A DNA stretch of 64,000 bases from Coniochaeta sp. PMI_546. Its lineage: Eukaryota > Ascomycota > Sordariomycetes > Coniochaetales > Coniochaetaceae. This document shows positions 22,059 to 34,037 of this stretch, one piece after another. Position 1 is the stretch's first letter; every line of letters begins with the position of its first letter. The notes beneath the pieces are model-generated. The model ran no database searches and was not told the origin of the DNA. It saw nothing but the letters and a program-made list of their open reading frames with translations. A program made the position numbers and the translations under genes. The stretch is taken from contig MU271144.1 in assembly GCA_021432605.1 (NCBI GenBank), forward strand, positions 1,794,606-1,858,605, read 5' to 3'.

Positions 22059-24449
22059 ATGTCCATCTCCATCCCCTCCTTCGCCAAGCATCAGCTGTCC
22101 CTCCTAGCAGCAGAACAAGCCGCCGAAGCCTCGGAAGCAGCAACCCAAGCATCGCAGCACAGTCCAGCCGCCCTCCAGCGCGCCGGCGCAGCCCTGACTA
22201 ACCTCGTCGTCGGCGCCGTCCGCACTGGTTTCGGTGGTCGGACGGTCATAGAACTCGCTCCCGACCCGGCCACTTCGACTACCGGAGAGCTACCAGCTGA
22301 ACATGGAATCCGGACTGGAGATGTCGTGCTTGTCTCCGAGCTGGCCGCCGGGGGGGCGAAGAAGAGGGAGGTGAAGGAGATGGAGAAGAAGGGCGTGCGG
22401 GGCGTTGTGGTCAAGGTTGCGAGGGGGGCTGTGAGTGTTGCTGCAGACGAGGAAAAGGAGGATGCCGTGGCTGGACTTGGGGGTAGGGTGTGGATTGTCC
22501 GGTTGGCGGATGAGGTTACGTATAAGAGGTGAGTGGGAGTTCACGTGCGTGTTTTACTCTGGGCTACATGCTGATCTGAAACACAGGATGAAGTTCACCA
22601 TGGAAAAGATGGAGAAGATGTCAGAGTCTGAGCAGTCTATGTTCATGAGGGTCCTATTCGGTCTGTCGACGCCTTCTTCAGTTCCCGCCGACCTTGGCGC
22701 CGACGAAGACTTCGGCAAGATTGACTGGGTTGACCCGACGCTCAACGAGTCGCAGAAGGATGCAATACGCTTCGCGCTGGCGTCGAAGGAGATTGCTCTT
22801 ATACATGGGCCTCCAGGAGTATGTAGTCTTCCCTGCTGCTTTTACCTGAGTGCGCGCTTACCTTTGTCCTAGACCGGCAAAACTCACACGTTGATAGAAC
22901 TGATCCTCCAGATGCTGAAGCGCGGCCTACGTATACTCGTCTGCGGCCCCTCCAACATCTCGGTCGACAACATCGTCGAGCGCCTAGCACCGCACAAAAT
23001 CCCCATCATCCGCATAGGACACCCGGCACGTCTCCTCCCGTCCGTGCTGAACCACTCCCTCGACGTCCTCACCCAAACCTCCGAGGCCGGAGCCATAGTC
23101 CAGGACGTCCGGGCCGAGATGGACGCCAAGCAAGCCTCGATCAGCAAAACCAAGAGCGGGCGCGAGAGGAGAGCCATCTACGCCGACCTCAAGGAGCTGC
23201 GCAAGGAGTACCGCGAGCGCGAGCGCAAGTGCGTCAGTAACCTCGTCGGCGGCAGCAAGGTCGTGCTGGCCACCCTGCACGGCTCTGGCGGGTACCAGGT
23301 CCGTAACGAGCAGTTCGACGTGGTGATCATCGACGAGGCGAGCCAGGCGCTCGAGGCGCAGTGTTGGGTCGCGCTGCTCTCGGCCAAGAAGGCCGTCTGC
23401 GCGGGAGATCACCTGCAGCTGCCGCCTACGATCAAGTCGTTGAATTCCAAATCAAAGCCGAAGAAGTCCAAGGACGGAGGAGAAGCGGCGAACGGGCCAA
23501 GCCTGGAGACGACCTTGTTCGACAGATTACTAGCTCTCCACGGCCCATCCATCAAGCGGATGCTCACTACCCAGTACCGCATGCACGAGAAGATCATGCG
23601 ATTCCCCTCGGACGAGCTCTACGAGGGGAAGCTAGTTGCTGCGGACGCCGTCAGGGCGCGACTACTCAAGGACCTGCCGTACGAGGTCGAGGCCAACGAC
23701 GAGACGAGCGAGCCGCTCGTCTTCATCGACACCCAGGGCGGCGACTTCCCGGAGAAGGCCGAGGAGGAGGACGAGCCGACCAAGAAGTCCATCCGATCCT
23801 CGCTCTTCGGCGACAGCAAGAGTAACGAGATGGAGGCCGCGCTGGTGAGGCTGCATGTCAAGGCTCTGGTGGACTCTGGCGTCAAGCCGGAGGACATCGC
23901 GGTTGTGACGCCTTATAATGCTCAGGTATGTCAAAGTTCGTGGGAAAAAGGATTACTCTACAAGGGCTGCATTAATGCATTGATTATACATATCCATGCG
24001 CCAATGCTGCATGTGCGGATGGGATGCTGACTTTGGGATGGATCTGGGGATTTTAGTTGGCCGTATTGGCGCCGTTGAAAGAGGCCTATCCCGGCATCGA
24101 GCTGGGGAGCGTCGACGGCTTCCAGGGCCGCGAGAAGGAGGCTGTCATTGTCAGTCTTGTGCGGAGTAATCCGGACGGCGAGGTGGGCTTCCTGGGCGAG
24201 AAGCGGCGGCTTAACGTCGCGATGACGAGGCCGAAACGCTCGCTCACGGTCATTGGGGATTCGGAGACAGTAAGACGGTAAGTGATGCTGGGTGAATTTC
24301 CTATGTTTGACTCCGAAATTGTCTATTGTATCTTCTAACATACCTCTCTGTTCAGGGGAAGCCCATTTCTGAAGCGGTGGATGGAGTTCTTGGAGGAAAA
24401 TGCAGACTTGAGGTACCCTGATGTGTCGGCACTTGCCTTGGACACATGA
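22059..24449 (+). CDS. HCS1: SF1 helicase of the Hcs1 / SMUBP2 (DNA polymerase alpha-associated helicase A) type
   Basis: Five exons (22059-22528, 22587-22818, 22873-23925, 24057-24277, 24356-24449) encode 689 aa. The Upf1-like SF1 motifs appear in order: Walker A GPPGTGKT at residues 231-238, Walker [11 protein letters not shown], motif [12 protein letters not shown], motif [17 protein letters not shown], motif [21 protein letters not shown] and motif [16 protein letters not shown]. Length and order match yeast Hcs1 and human IGHMBP2 without its C-terminal R3H and zinc domains. Hcs1 is a 5'-3' helicase recovered with DNA polymerase alpha, while the SMUBP2 branch is tied to ribosome and tRNA functions, so the cellular role here is open. 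Intron 2 splits the Walker A motif between GPPG and TGKT. Confidence 0.92.
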
Positions 24450-27400
24450 AGGTGGGATGGTGGAGGGATGAACACTTCTTCACTGCCTCGAGGATGGCCA
24501 ACCGATCATGCCTCAGTATGCACCTTGTTAATTAGGCGTATATTCTATTCTGGAGGGGGCATCCTCGGAGAATATCTGCTTCTAGCGTCGGGCGTTACAA
24601 AGCAGTCCGTGGAACACATCGTGAGACCAGGCTCGTGGGACGATGTCGTGATGTCCATCCGGAGTTGCAAGACTCTGGAACTGGATCCCGGTGCGAGTGA
24701 CAATCGAGCCAATCAAGGCCTGTTGCCCTGGCCGTTTCATGTCGCATCTTCTGGGTTCGTGCCCAAACTTGGCCCTGTATCTTGCTAGGATCTCGTGGTC
24801 ACGTCCCCGATAAAAAAAACAACCAACAATTCGTCTCTTAATGACATACTGCTCCAACCATGTAACGCACAGGGAGCGTCGTATCGCAAACGAGGAATGT
24901 GATGTGGTCCATCACTTTTACTATAATTACTTTTCTTGCGTTGCAGCAGCGCGACCTGAGCATATGGCACATACGAACAATGTTTCGTCAAGAAACGCCA
25001 GGGGGCCAGACTCGAAGCTCCGAGAGGCCCGAACGTTTGTGTGATGATGCGTGGCTTTGATATTACTGTGGTAAACAGAAGCAACAAAAAATGGGGCCAC
25101 GAGATACAGAAACGACGAGTCAGTCGCAACAACATGCTCCAACGGCGTTCCTCCTTGATACGCACTGCATGCAAGGTAGCTGCAGACGGAGCTTTGAGCG
25201 TCGTCGTCCACTGGAAAGCGTGTCGTCTCGGCCAGAAAAGCCTGGTGGAGATGCATATGCAACCTGCAAGCTCTAGCGCCATCGGCGCGACGACGTCAAA
25301 CGGCCGCGACTGTGGACGAATCACGAAGGCATAGCTCGGCTGTTCCAGCTGTGTACTCACACCTCCCATTATTTATTATTCTAAGCGAGACATTTGCTCA
25401 AGGATCTGGCCGGCAACCTCGACGTGTCTCGACTCTTGGAGCATGAATAGCATACGCGCCCAAGACTCGGTCTTGCTGGCGCTCCGCCACTGGTGTACAG
25501 CCCTGCGCTGGATGGCAATTGTCGTCCCCGCTGCAGTGTCCAGGCTTCGCCGCTGTCTAGGATGAAGTTCTACGTTGCATTCGAGGACGACGCCGTACTG
25601 TGATAGTCAAGTGACAGGGTCCGGTGCATCGGGCCATTGCTTCCCGGAACTAGGTCTATCACAGACAAGGCACGCGCCTCCTGGCACCGTAAAGACAACC
25701 AAGTCTGTCCTCAAGTCGACTGGGATATTTGGATGCAGTAGGTATAGCCAAGATAGCATAAGTGGCCTGTAGGGATTGTTTTGGCCGTGGCGGTCTGAGG
25801 CACATCCTTGTTGGAGATGGCGAGGGCCTCGGCGATGTGGTCAGTGATGAACCTAGTATGACTGGCCGAAGATTGGACTGCGGTGAGGAGGCTGGTGCTG
25901 GTGGGCCATGGGCCATGGATAACAGTGCCTTGGTGGTTACCTCATGAAAGTTTGAGTTAGGGTGTTTTTTCTTGGGAGATAGACTGGAAAAACTGTCGAA
26001 GTGAGGTTGGCCTTCAGTTTCTTGATAATACTGGGACAACTATAGAGGGCCTTCCAAGCAAACTATGTCTCGTATGGAAGCTCTAGTCTATAACTCGTTC
26101 CAGTTCTCGTTATCATTCATCCCAATCAAGGGTAATTTTCAACTTCGGGCCAGTCCATCGCCCGATGCTATGCATTCATTTCTTCAGCAGATCTATTTTT
26201 CACAAACTCCACGGCACAATTCTAGATGCAACATTGTGCGTAAAGTTGAATGAAAGAAGCTGCTTCACCTTTGTGCCTACATGTTGTCGCAGCACAAGCC
26301 AACGAACACATGAACTCCATATGACGGTAGGCAGTAAAGGAAGTACCTTACTCCGCCGTGGAAGCTAACCCTGCAGCGGGAAATTATAGCAGAAGACCCC
26401 GCCTTGGAGTCGGCGGGGCTGGAGCGTATCACAGGAACCCCAAAAGAATCCAACCTTGGAACCTTGGAGCGCTGCCAAACGGGGAGATCTTAAGACACAA
26501 TCCCCGACTCTTATGATGCCCGGCTGGGTAGATCAAACCCGTCGTGGCGGAATGAGCTCGGGTCACTTGTTACCACAGTAGATATTTACCCTTGAATCCC
26601 TTGCTCAGTTGTCCCAAGACGGTTTCGCATAATCGTGGATGTCACTCGGCCGGGAAGATGCGCGCTCACGAGGCGGCCGAAGATCGCTAATGACGAAGAA
26701 GCGGAAAGAGCCTCTTCTTTTAGACCATTTTGCTGCAGGGGGTACCTAGGCATGACTTGGCCCGCAATAGGGAAGCTCTTGCGACACCCACGCTTGGCAT
26801 ATCGGCTCAATTATGCTGCTCTCAGATGGCTGACAGGAGTGTCAGAGGAACAATCCAGACTGGCACACAGTACCTAAGGTAGATTCTTGACTGGTTCATG
26901 AGGCTGCGTTGTCTAAACTGTAAATCAGAGATTCGTGAGAGATCATCCTGGTTGCAGCTCGGATGTTACTTGCACAGCGTCGATAACCACCTCTTCTTAA
27001 TTGAGGCTTTTGCTCTGTTGTACTATCGCCCGAGCAGGCAAATCTGATGTCTCGCATCCAAGACATTGTTATTTCTGGCTTCCTCTTTCTACACAGTACT
27101 TCCCCTTTTGGTATCTCGCTCGTTCCCCTAAATCCGGCCCCACGCTTGCGTGTATGAGCTCCCCTCTCGGCCATGTCCCTTTTCTCTCACAGGATGCGTG
27201 TGTGTACACTACTTGAGACATGTTCATACCGACTGGTGAGCAAATTCGATAATCGTAATCCACCTTTCCCTTCTCACACACGCCCGCTTGTCGAGAGAAC
27301 GGACTATTGCACGACCACGGCCTCTTCCAACACACATGGCGTCTGAACACACAGACACCAGCAAGTCCCGGTCTCCCGACTCCCAAACTTTAGACATCAA

Positions 27401-28328
27401 TAGTCGACACCAAAGATATGGCTCGCTGCCCCTTGACCAAGGTAGTTGCTCCACCTCTCGGTCACCCTGGCAAGCCACGATGACTTTTATACATGTCGGG
27501 ATGTCCCCGAGCATGGGATGGTACCTGGTAGTGTAGTGTAGATGGGTAGGGGGGCCAGCGCCGATTCCCCCCTCCAAGACTCTAAGAGTGCTCCATATGC
27601 ACACTCCCAAGACTCCACCCCTCTCCTCTCCCTCTCCACTCCATTGTCTCATCCGACATCATCCTTGCTGCGACGTGCATACATCAGGCTTTCCTATCCT
27701 TTGGACGCATTGCCTTGGACATTAATACATAGCTCCCATTGGCGCCGGTTCGCATGTTTCATGACCGCATCGGCTCGACTCTGCTTTGCTCGTTTATTGA
27801 CGCTGCTGTCTTCTTCCTTTCTTGTTGGTGTTTTCTTCTGTCTTCGACTGGAGCCGTTGCAGAAGTCGGCCATGATATGTGATGCACTGGCTGGGGTCCC
27901 TTTTGCCCGCTTGTGCAGTCTGACTGGTTCTACTGATTAACTGAACCCTGAGCTTATCCCCTCAACCAGTCGCCAGCCATCACCCAGTCGCCATCCAGAT
28001 CAACCTTTGTCCATACTGTTGGCACAAGTCAAAGGACGAGTGGTCGTCCTCGGCGTAGACATATTAGCTCGGCCAACACTGTTGGGCTATTTTCGCCATG
28101 TTTTGTCCCGTCGGATAGCCCATCACAGCCGTACCACCTTTGCAGAGAGGCGTACACCAAGTCCGAGTCCCTTTAATACCAGATGGACCGGGTGGTGGCC
28201 GCTCTGTTAACCACCTTTCCACCCGCCCTTCGTCCTTCTCTCATCCCACCTCACGCCTGATATTTCTGGACTACCCTGTGCAAGGTCACGGGACCCGTAG
28301 AGTGCGTTAAGGAGGAGATAAGAGCACC
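24450..28328. other. Gene-poor region upstream of the low-complexity protein gene
   Basis: About 3.9 kb has no supportable gene. A 194-codon frame at 24785-25369 (-) and smaller frames near 25659, 27224 and 27542 have no domain and overlap frames on the other strand. The last several hundred bases are pyrimidine-rich and probably include the 5' leader of the next gene. Confidence 0.5.
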
Positions 28329-30980
28329 ATGCCAGGTCTCTGGAAGTCAGCATCTAGCGCTGGCCGGCCCAAGCCGGGCCAGCAGTCATCTATACGGGGC
28401 CGGATATCAGGCCCGATCCCGATTCCGAACCCGGGTGATGACGACGAGTTTCCAATCCGGACCCCGGGCTCCGGCATTGCGATCCCGGCTAAAGAAGACG
28501 AGAACTTTGAATTCCCTATACGGAAACCCGGCTCTGGGATTGCGACGACTTACCCCGTACCGGAAGATACACTGGAGGAGCGAGATACCCAGGCACAACG
28601 ACAACACGCGCAAGAATTGCAGCCGCGGCTACCGCAAGTCGGTACTTCAGCGGTGTCTACCTCGGGGAGCCACACCGACACCTCACAGAACAGCAATGTC
28701 AACCCCGAGCCCCCGTCTCAGGCTCCACCAGAACCTCCGTCAGAGAGCCGGTCTTCGTCCGGACATCGGGCGACAAGGGCGTCTCCGAGGGCGTCTCCAA
28801 AGGCCTCTCCGCCGCAAAGGAGATCGCCACCAGCCCAGACGACAACCCCTGTCAGTGCCCTTCGATACTCGACCGTGAGCGAGGCACCGACCGCCCAAAG
28901 TAGAGACGGAGCTTCCCCGAAGCGGAAGAAGTCCACCTTGCGCACCGCCCTTGGCAGGCTCTTTGGGCGCAAGAAGAAGTCGCGCGAGAGCCAGGGGTCG
29001 ATTCCGACCTCGGGACGGGCCTCGGGTATCGTGAGCTCGACGCAGCACCGCAGTGTAAGTTTCGATTCTCGCTTAGATGCAATTCAGGCATATGATTAAT
29101 CTTGTGCACTTGCTAACATCGCTCTGCAGGATCCTTCAGCACTGAGCAGGGGCAAGGACGGCGATCCGAAACGATCGACTTCGCTGCCCATAACCGAGTA
29201 TGACAGGGCTCTGAGATCACATTCGATCGGCCCTGACACTATCACGGCTATTGAAAGCGCGCGCAACTCGCTGCAAGCCACTAACGAATTTGGGGCGAGT
29301 CCGAGTAGAAAGCGAGCCGCGACGACAGGAGGTCGGCTTTTCCCGCCGTACCATGCCTCGAGTTTGAGGGCTGGACGGGCATCCGTGGAGGGCGGCTGGG
29401 CAGGGGGTCTATCGCCTCGGCCCGCGAGCACGCACGGCCGCGGCAGCCGGCTAATACCTGGTGAGCTCGAAGATCCCAGCGAGATTGGCCGTGCCATCAC
29501 GAGCGACAGTGGGGGCGGCAACAGGCGCCGGTCGAGAAGCCTCTCCGGCCTCAACGATATTTACGCCGCTGGAGCAGCATCGCGAGAGTCGGGGGGTCAG
29601 GAGGTGCGGAGGAGGAGCGACGAGATCAAGTACTGGCGCGAGTCGTACAATGCCGGATTCCGTTCGCCGCTGTCGTCGAATGCGCAGCCGGAGCCCGAAA
29701 CGGACAAGGAGCCAGACCAGGGCCAAGATGACACCAGATCCGGAGTGGTTGACGAGAGCGCACCTCAGTCACCGGTAGACAACGAACAGCAGGCGCAACA
29801 ACTGCCGCCCAAGACGCCGCCGCAGCCGTTCAATTTCGAGTCCATCACTCGGGACATGGGCGGCATGAAGATCACGCAGGCAGCCAGCATGGACACCCGG
29901 ATCGGGGGTCTCGAAGCCCGCATGGCGCGACTGGAGCGCGTGGTGGACCAACTGTGCCATTCCGTGCCGGGTTTCAAGACCCCCTTGACGGAGACCCCCC
30001 TCCGGGGACCTACTAGTGATCCGAATGCAACATCGGATCCGTCCTCCTTCTCCTTTGCATTTACCAATACCGGGGCGCCGCCCATGATTCCGGCTATATA
30101 CCAGACCAGGTCCTCCGACCTCGGCATCCGGAACAGCCCCGGCTCCTCTCGTCGCTCCACCGCGGACGACGACGACTCGATGCACCACTCCTCGCACTTC
30201 TCCTTCGGCGAGGCCCAGACCTACATCGGCTCGCTGCATCCGCCCTCCTCGTCCGCGACGGGGACGCAGTCCCTTACCGCCACCGCCCCCGCCACCCAAC
30301 CCCCATTCCACTCTTCCAACAGACCAACCTCCAACGCGACCGTCCGCGGCGCCACAAGCCTACCAACCCTGGGTCGGGACCCGGACCCTTCGGAGACCGA
30401 CGACTACGCGGCCGCACTCCTGTCGCAGGTCGAGACGGAGCGGGCAGCCCGACAAGACCTCGAAGCCCAGGTCGCCAAGCTGTCGCAGCGACTCAACACC
30501 CTCTCGGCCACAATGTACGCCATGGTGCGCAGCGACAGCGGCCTGGCCAAGGCCAGGTCGCAGGACCACCTCCTCCAGCCGCCCCACACGCCGCCGCAAA
30601 AGCAGTCCCCGGAGGCGCAGGCGAAGTCGGTCCCCGTCCCGCAGAAGCAGGCGACGCTGTCTGCCTTTGACGCGGACGACGACGAGAACGAAAACGACAA
30701 GCGGGCCGATGACGAGGAGGAGGAGGAGAGGCAGACGGAGGACGAGTTCCTCACTCCCGGCGAGGAGAGGTCGACTCTGGGCGGCTACGGTTTCGGGGCC
30801 TTTGGGGAGCCGCTGAGAGACGACGACGACGATGCCGGGGACGAGACCGAGGCGGAGGATGGCGGGGCCCGGGCCCAGGCCCAGGCCGAGGACGACAGTA
30901 AGAGGAAGAAGGCCGCCAGGACGCTGAGTCTCAGCCAGCTGACGCTGGGGAGGAAGGGTGGCCGGGCGGTGCAGATATGA
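28329..30980 (+). CDS. Unrecognised low-complexity protein with coiled-coil segments
   Basis: Exons 28329-29054 and 29130-30980 are joined in phase over a 75-base intron with a TGCTAAC branch point and encode 858 aa. I do not recognise the family. Near the N-terminus a motif is duplicated (EFPIRTPGSGIA and EFPIRKPGSGIA). A basic cluster follows (KRKKSTLRTALGRLFGRKKK), which could be a nuclear-localisation or membrane-binding patch. Mid-protein there is a short amphipathic stretch (DTRIGGLEARMARLERVVDQL), and a second predicted coiled coil lies around QVETERAARQDLEAQVAKLS. The C-terminal part is very acidic and ends in KRKKAARTLSLSQLTLGRKG. There is no signal peptide or membrane span. The continuous frame, clean intron and GC-rich third positions support a real gene. 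A scaffold role is only a guess. Confidence 0.8.
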
Positions 30981-31696
30981 TTAAACTGATGGAGCGGAGA
31001 GATGGCCCGCACGTTTGACTGTTTGGGTATCCTTTTCTGCTTTTACACCTTTTCCCTCTCTCTCTCTCTCTCTCTCTTTCTGTTTCGTATCTGGCTTGCC
31101 ATTTCCATGTATGGTAATATACCACTTTCCCAGATCGGCATTTGCAAGCGCGCATACCTGTTCATTGCATCATTGTTTCTTTTGAAGTCATGGGTTATGG
31201 TGGATGGTTCTGCGTTGGGGGGTCGTGTTCAATATCGGGCGGTTGTGTGTTTCTGCATGGCATTTGCGGTTCTTATGACACAATGGCAACCTAATCCACG
31301 GGTGTATATGTGGTGTTGATGGAGAAGCAGTCTGAATAAGGCATAATGGAGTTGTAGTCTAGGTCGTGGGTGATACTGATACCATGTAATACATGAGTGA
31401 CAACGCATGTGGAACGCCTCGAACAATCACAGTGGTATTTATCAAAGTCTCAATGCTAAACAACGTGCAGTGCAACATGGACCATAAGGCCGTGGAATAA
31501 CACAATCATCAGAAGTACTCCCATCGAAGAGGGACACGACTGTCGACATGGTTGAATGTATATACAGAGAAGAAATTGACCCCGAGCATGAAAAGTAAAC
31601 GCCGTATGCCCCAGATATTGCTTCAATATCAGACGCCATCCCACCAACCGACACACTTACACATTTCTCTCCCAACAAACCAGCAGACCAAAAACC
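30981..31696. other. Convergent intergenic region with CT microsatellite
   Basis: This is the tail-to-tail spacer between the low-complexity gene (+) and the kinase gene (-). A (CT)11 run lies at 31056-31077, probably in the 3' untranslated region. No gene was seen. Confidence 0.5.
31056..31077. repeat. (CT)11 microsatellite
   Basis: An uninterrupted CT dinucleotide run, 75 bases after the stop codon of the 28329-30980 gene. Confidence 0.9.
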
Positions 31697-33108
31697 TCAT
31701 ACAGAGTCCTCCGGCAGCTCCTCAATAACCCTCTCCACCATACCAATCAACTCGTCCACATCCGGCCGTTCCGCAGGCTCGACCTTCAGACACCTCCTAA
31801 CAATCTCCTTGATCGGCTCACTGATACTCTCCTCCTCTCTCGCACTCTCCGCCCCCGCCCCCGCCCTCCCCTTCCCCTTATTCCTATTCGCCCCGGGCCC
31901 CTCGTCCGGAAACCTCCAGTCCCCGCCGAGCACGCACATGCTCAGGCTGCCCCCCGTCTCGTCGCTGCGCATCTCAAAGGGACTCTTGCCCACCAGGCAG
32001 GCGTAGAGCGTGCAACCCATGGACCAGATGTCGACTTTGGTGTCGATGACGCTCCCCGTCTTGACGTCGAAGAGCTCCGGGGCGCGGTACGGCATCGTGC
32101 TGTGCTCCGCCGCCGTGTCCTGCGTGGCTATCGCCAGCGACCGGCTGGTTATCGGCAGCGGGGACTCGGCTATGCTGCCCAGGTCCATGAGGATGGGGGA
32201 TATGCCGTCGTCGGCTATCATGATGTTTCCTGTGTTTTTCCCGTTCTATCAGCAAAATGCCCTCCCCCACGTTTCACAAGCAGTTTTGTTTAGAGATGAT
32301 GGGAAAGGGGGCAAGATGAGGGAAAAGAAACAAACCAGGCTTGATATCCCGATGCGCATAGCTCCTCTCCTTCCCGCCCGTGACGACCGTCGTGTCCTCC
32401 TCCCCAGTCATGAGCGGCCGCTGCTGCTCGCTCTCGTCCTCGTCGTCCGCGCCGGCCGCGCCCCTCTTCCGGCCCTTGACGGCCGCGACGTTGGGGTCCG
32501 TCCCGTCCGGCCGCATGGTCATCCTCTCCGCCGCCCCTCCGGAGGCCCCGCCGGCGTAGACGTGCATGTCGCGCAGGCCCCTGCACACGCCCAGGAACAG
32601 CTCCATCAGCCTCCTCTCGGGGAAGCGGGTGTGGTTGACCAGGTTGGCGTTGATCATGTCCTGCAGGTTGCCGCGCTGGTAGTAGGGGAGGAGGACGTAG
32701 ACGGTCTTGGAGGAGGGGTCGTTGCGCTCGGTGGCGATGGCGTAGTCGACGCTGTGGATTATGTGCGGCGAGGCGGCGAAGAGCTTGTAGGCCTCCACCT
32801 CCTTCATGGCCTGGGCGACGGACTCGGCGCCGAAGGGGCAGCGGATCTTCTTGAGGGCGAGGAGCTCCGAGGTCGAGGTGTCTTGGACTAGGTAGACGTA
32901 GGAGAAGCCGCCCTGGGGAAGAAGGGGGGGAGGGTTAGTTTGGGCGGCAAGAGTTGGGGAGGGACGGCGGAGATGGAGAGGGACACACCTCGCCTAGTAA
33001 GCGGAGGATCTTGAAGCTTCGGCTGTTGATCTTGAGGGTTGGCGAGCCGGGGAAGCAGTTGAGGCAGTTGCCGAAGGAGTAGAAGATGTCGAGGAAGACT
33101 TGCGCCAT
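31697..33108 (-). CDS. ENV7: NAK-family serine/threonine kinase, ENV7/STK16 type
   Basis: Exons 33108-32989, 32912-32336 and 32229-31697 encode 409 aa. Kinase landmarks are LLGEGGFSYVYLVQD (glycine loop, split by intron 1), LALKKI (ATP-binding Lys), HRDIKPGNIMI (catalytic loop, split by intron 2), MDLGS in place of DFG, and MPYRAPELF. DLGS and the short C-lobe are hallmarks of the STK16/Env7 branch of the NAK family. The N-terminus carries CLNC at residues 15-18; in yeast Env7 and mammalian STK16, N-terminal cysteines are palmitoylated and hold the kinase on vacuole or Golgi membranes. Before the catalytic loop sits an insert of about 60 residues, Asp/Glu/Gly-rich, that is not part of the conserved fold. 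A role in vacuole fusion or trafficking is inferred from the family. Confidence 0.9.
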
Positions 33109-34037
33109 GGTGGGCGATGATAGGCGCTGAACGGTAAGGTCTGGCTTGTAAGCAATGTGAAGCTTGGTTGACGACCGCACAGCGAGGCGGGCTCCTTCGC
33201 TGCCGATTGTGTCGTTGAGGCAAGCTGTCTTTGAGGCAAGCTGTCGCGGCGGAGACGAGCTTGAATGGAGAGCTTCAGCTAAGAGTCGTCCGCTCAATGA
33301 AGCAAGAGGGATTCGCGTGTATCTCGATTGCGCAAGTAATAGGGCTACAATAAGTACAGAAGGAGTAGACAGATGACAGACGAGGGTATCACGAATAGAA
33401 AGTGGTAAATCAATTGAACAGATGCAAAAATGTATGAGCTGACCTTGTCTCGTCAGCGATGGACGTGCTCGAAGCTGTGTTACAGTACTGCTTTGTCTGC
33501 GCCACCGAACAAGCCGGCGGTGCTCTCCAGCGGGTATAGCGGAGCCCTCTGATGCGGCTGAAGTGTACAGTACCTGTAGTCTAGCCGCATCCAGGTTTCA
33601 GGGGTCCTCAAATGCTAAATTTGGAGCTTTGTAACTCATCCATTCCGCAATCATGTAACTTCCACAGGAGAGGCATTTCAACTGGATATGATATCAATGT
33701 TGAGTCTATCTTGCCTTGATGTTATCGGTATATTATATATATTACCTTCTCTAGCATTAGCACAAGCCCGCCTCGTCAGCGTAGTCTGGACTATACAAGT
33801 GCACTAAACAAGACTCCATCATATACATCTTATGTGCCGGTCCCATCACGCACCCGCCTGCTTGAATGATTAACTCCAACGCCCAGTATCACTTTTTCAG
33901 TCCAAGATGTCCCATGTGTATCGTTCGCGAACACGACCGTCACCATGCCAATCCAATATGTATGCTATATCCTCCAAAACGCCCCTGCCTGCTCTCCGCT
34001 TTGGCACTAGATATTTGTCCCTCCTCGAGTTAGCACT
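33109..34037. other. Intergenic region upstream of the kinase gene
   Basis: This holds the kinase promoter and the 3' flank of the lipase gene. A short AT-rich patch (TATATTATATATATTA) lies near 33730. No gene was seen. Confidence 0.5.

Noticed and set aside
24785-25369. 194-codon open frame on the minus strand
   Set aside because: It has no domain and no biased codon use, and overlaps plus-strand frames; it is not supportable as a gene.
26397-26418. CCCCGCC-TTGGAGTC-GGCGGGG hairpin
   Set aside because: A 7-base GC stem is expected by chance in this much sequence; no terminator role is known for it in a fungus.
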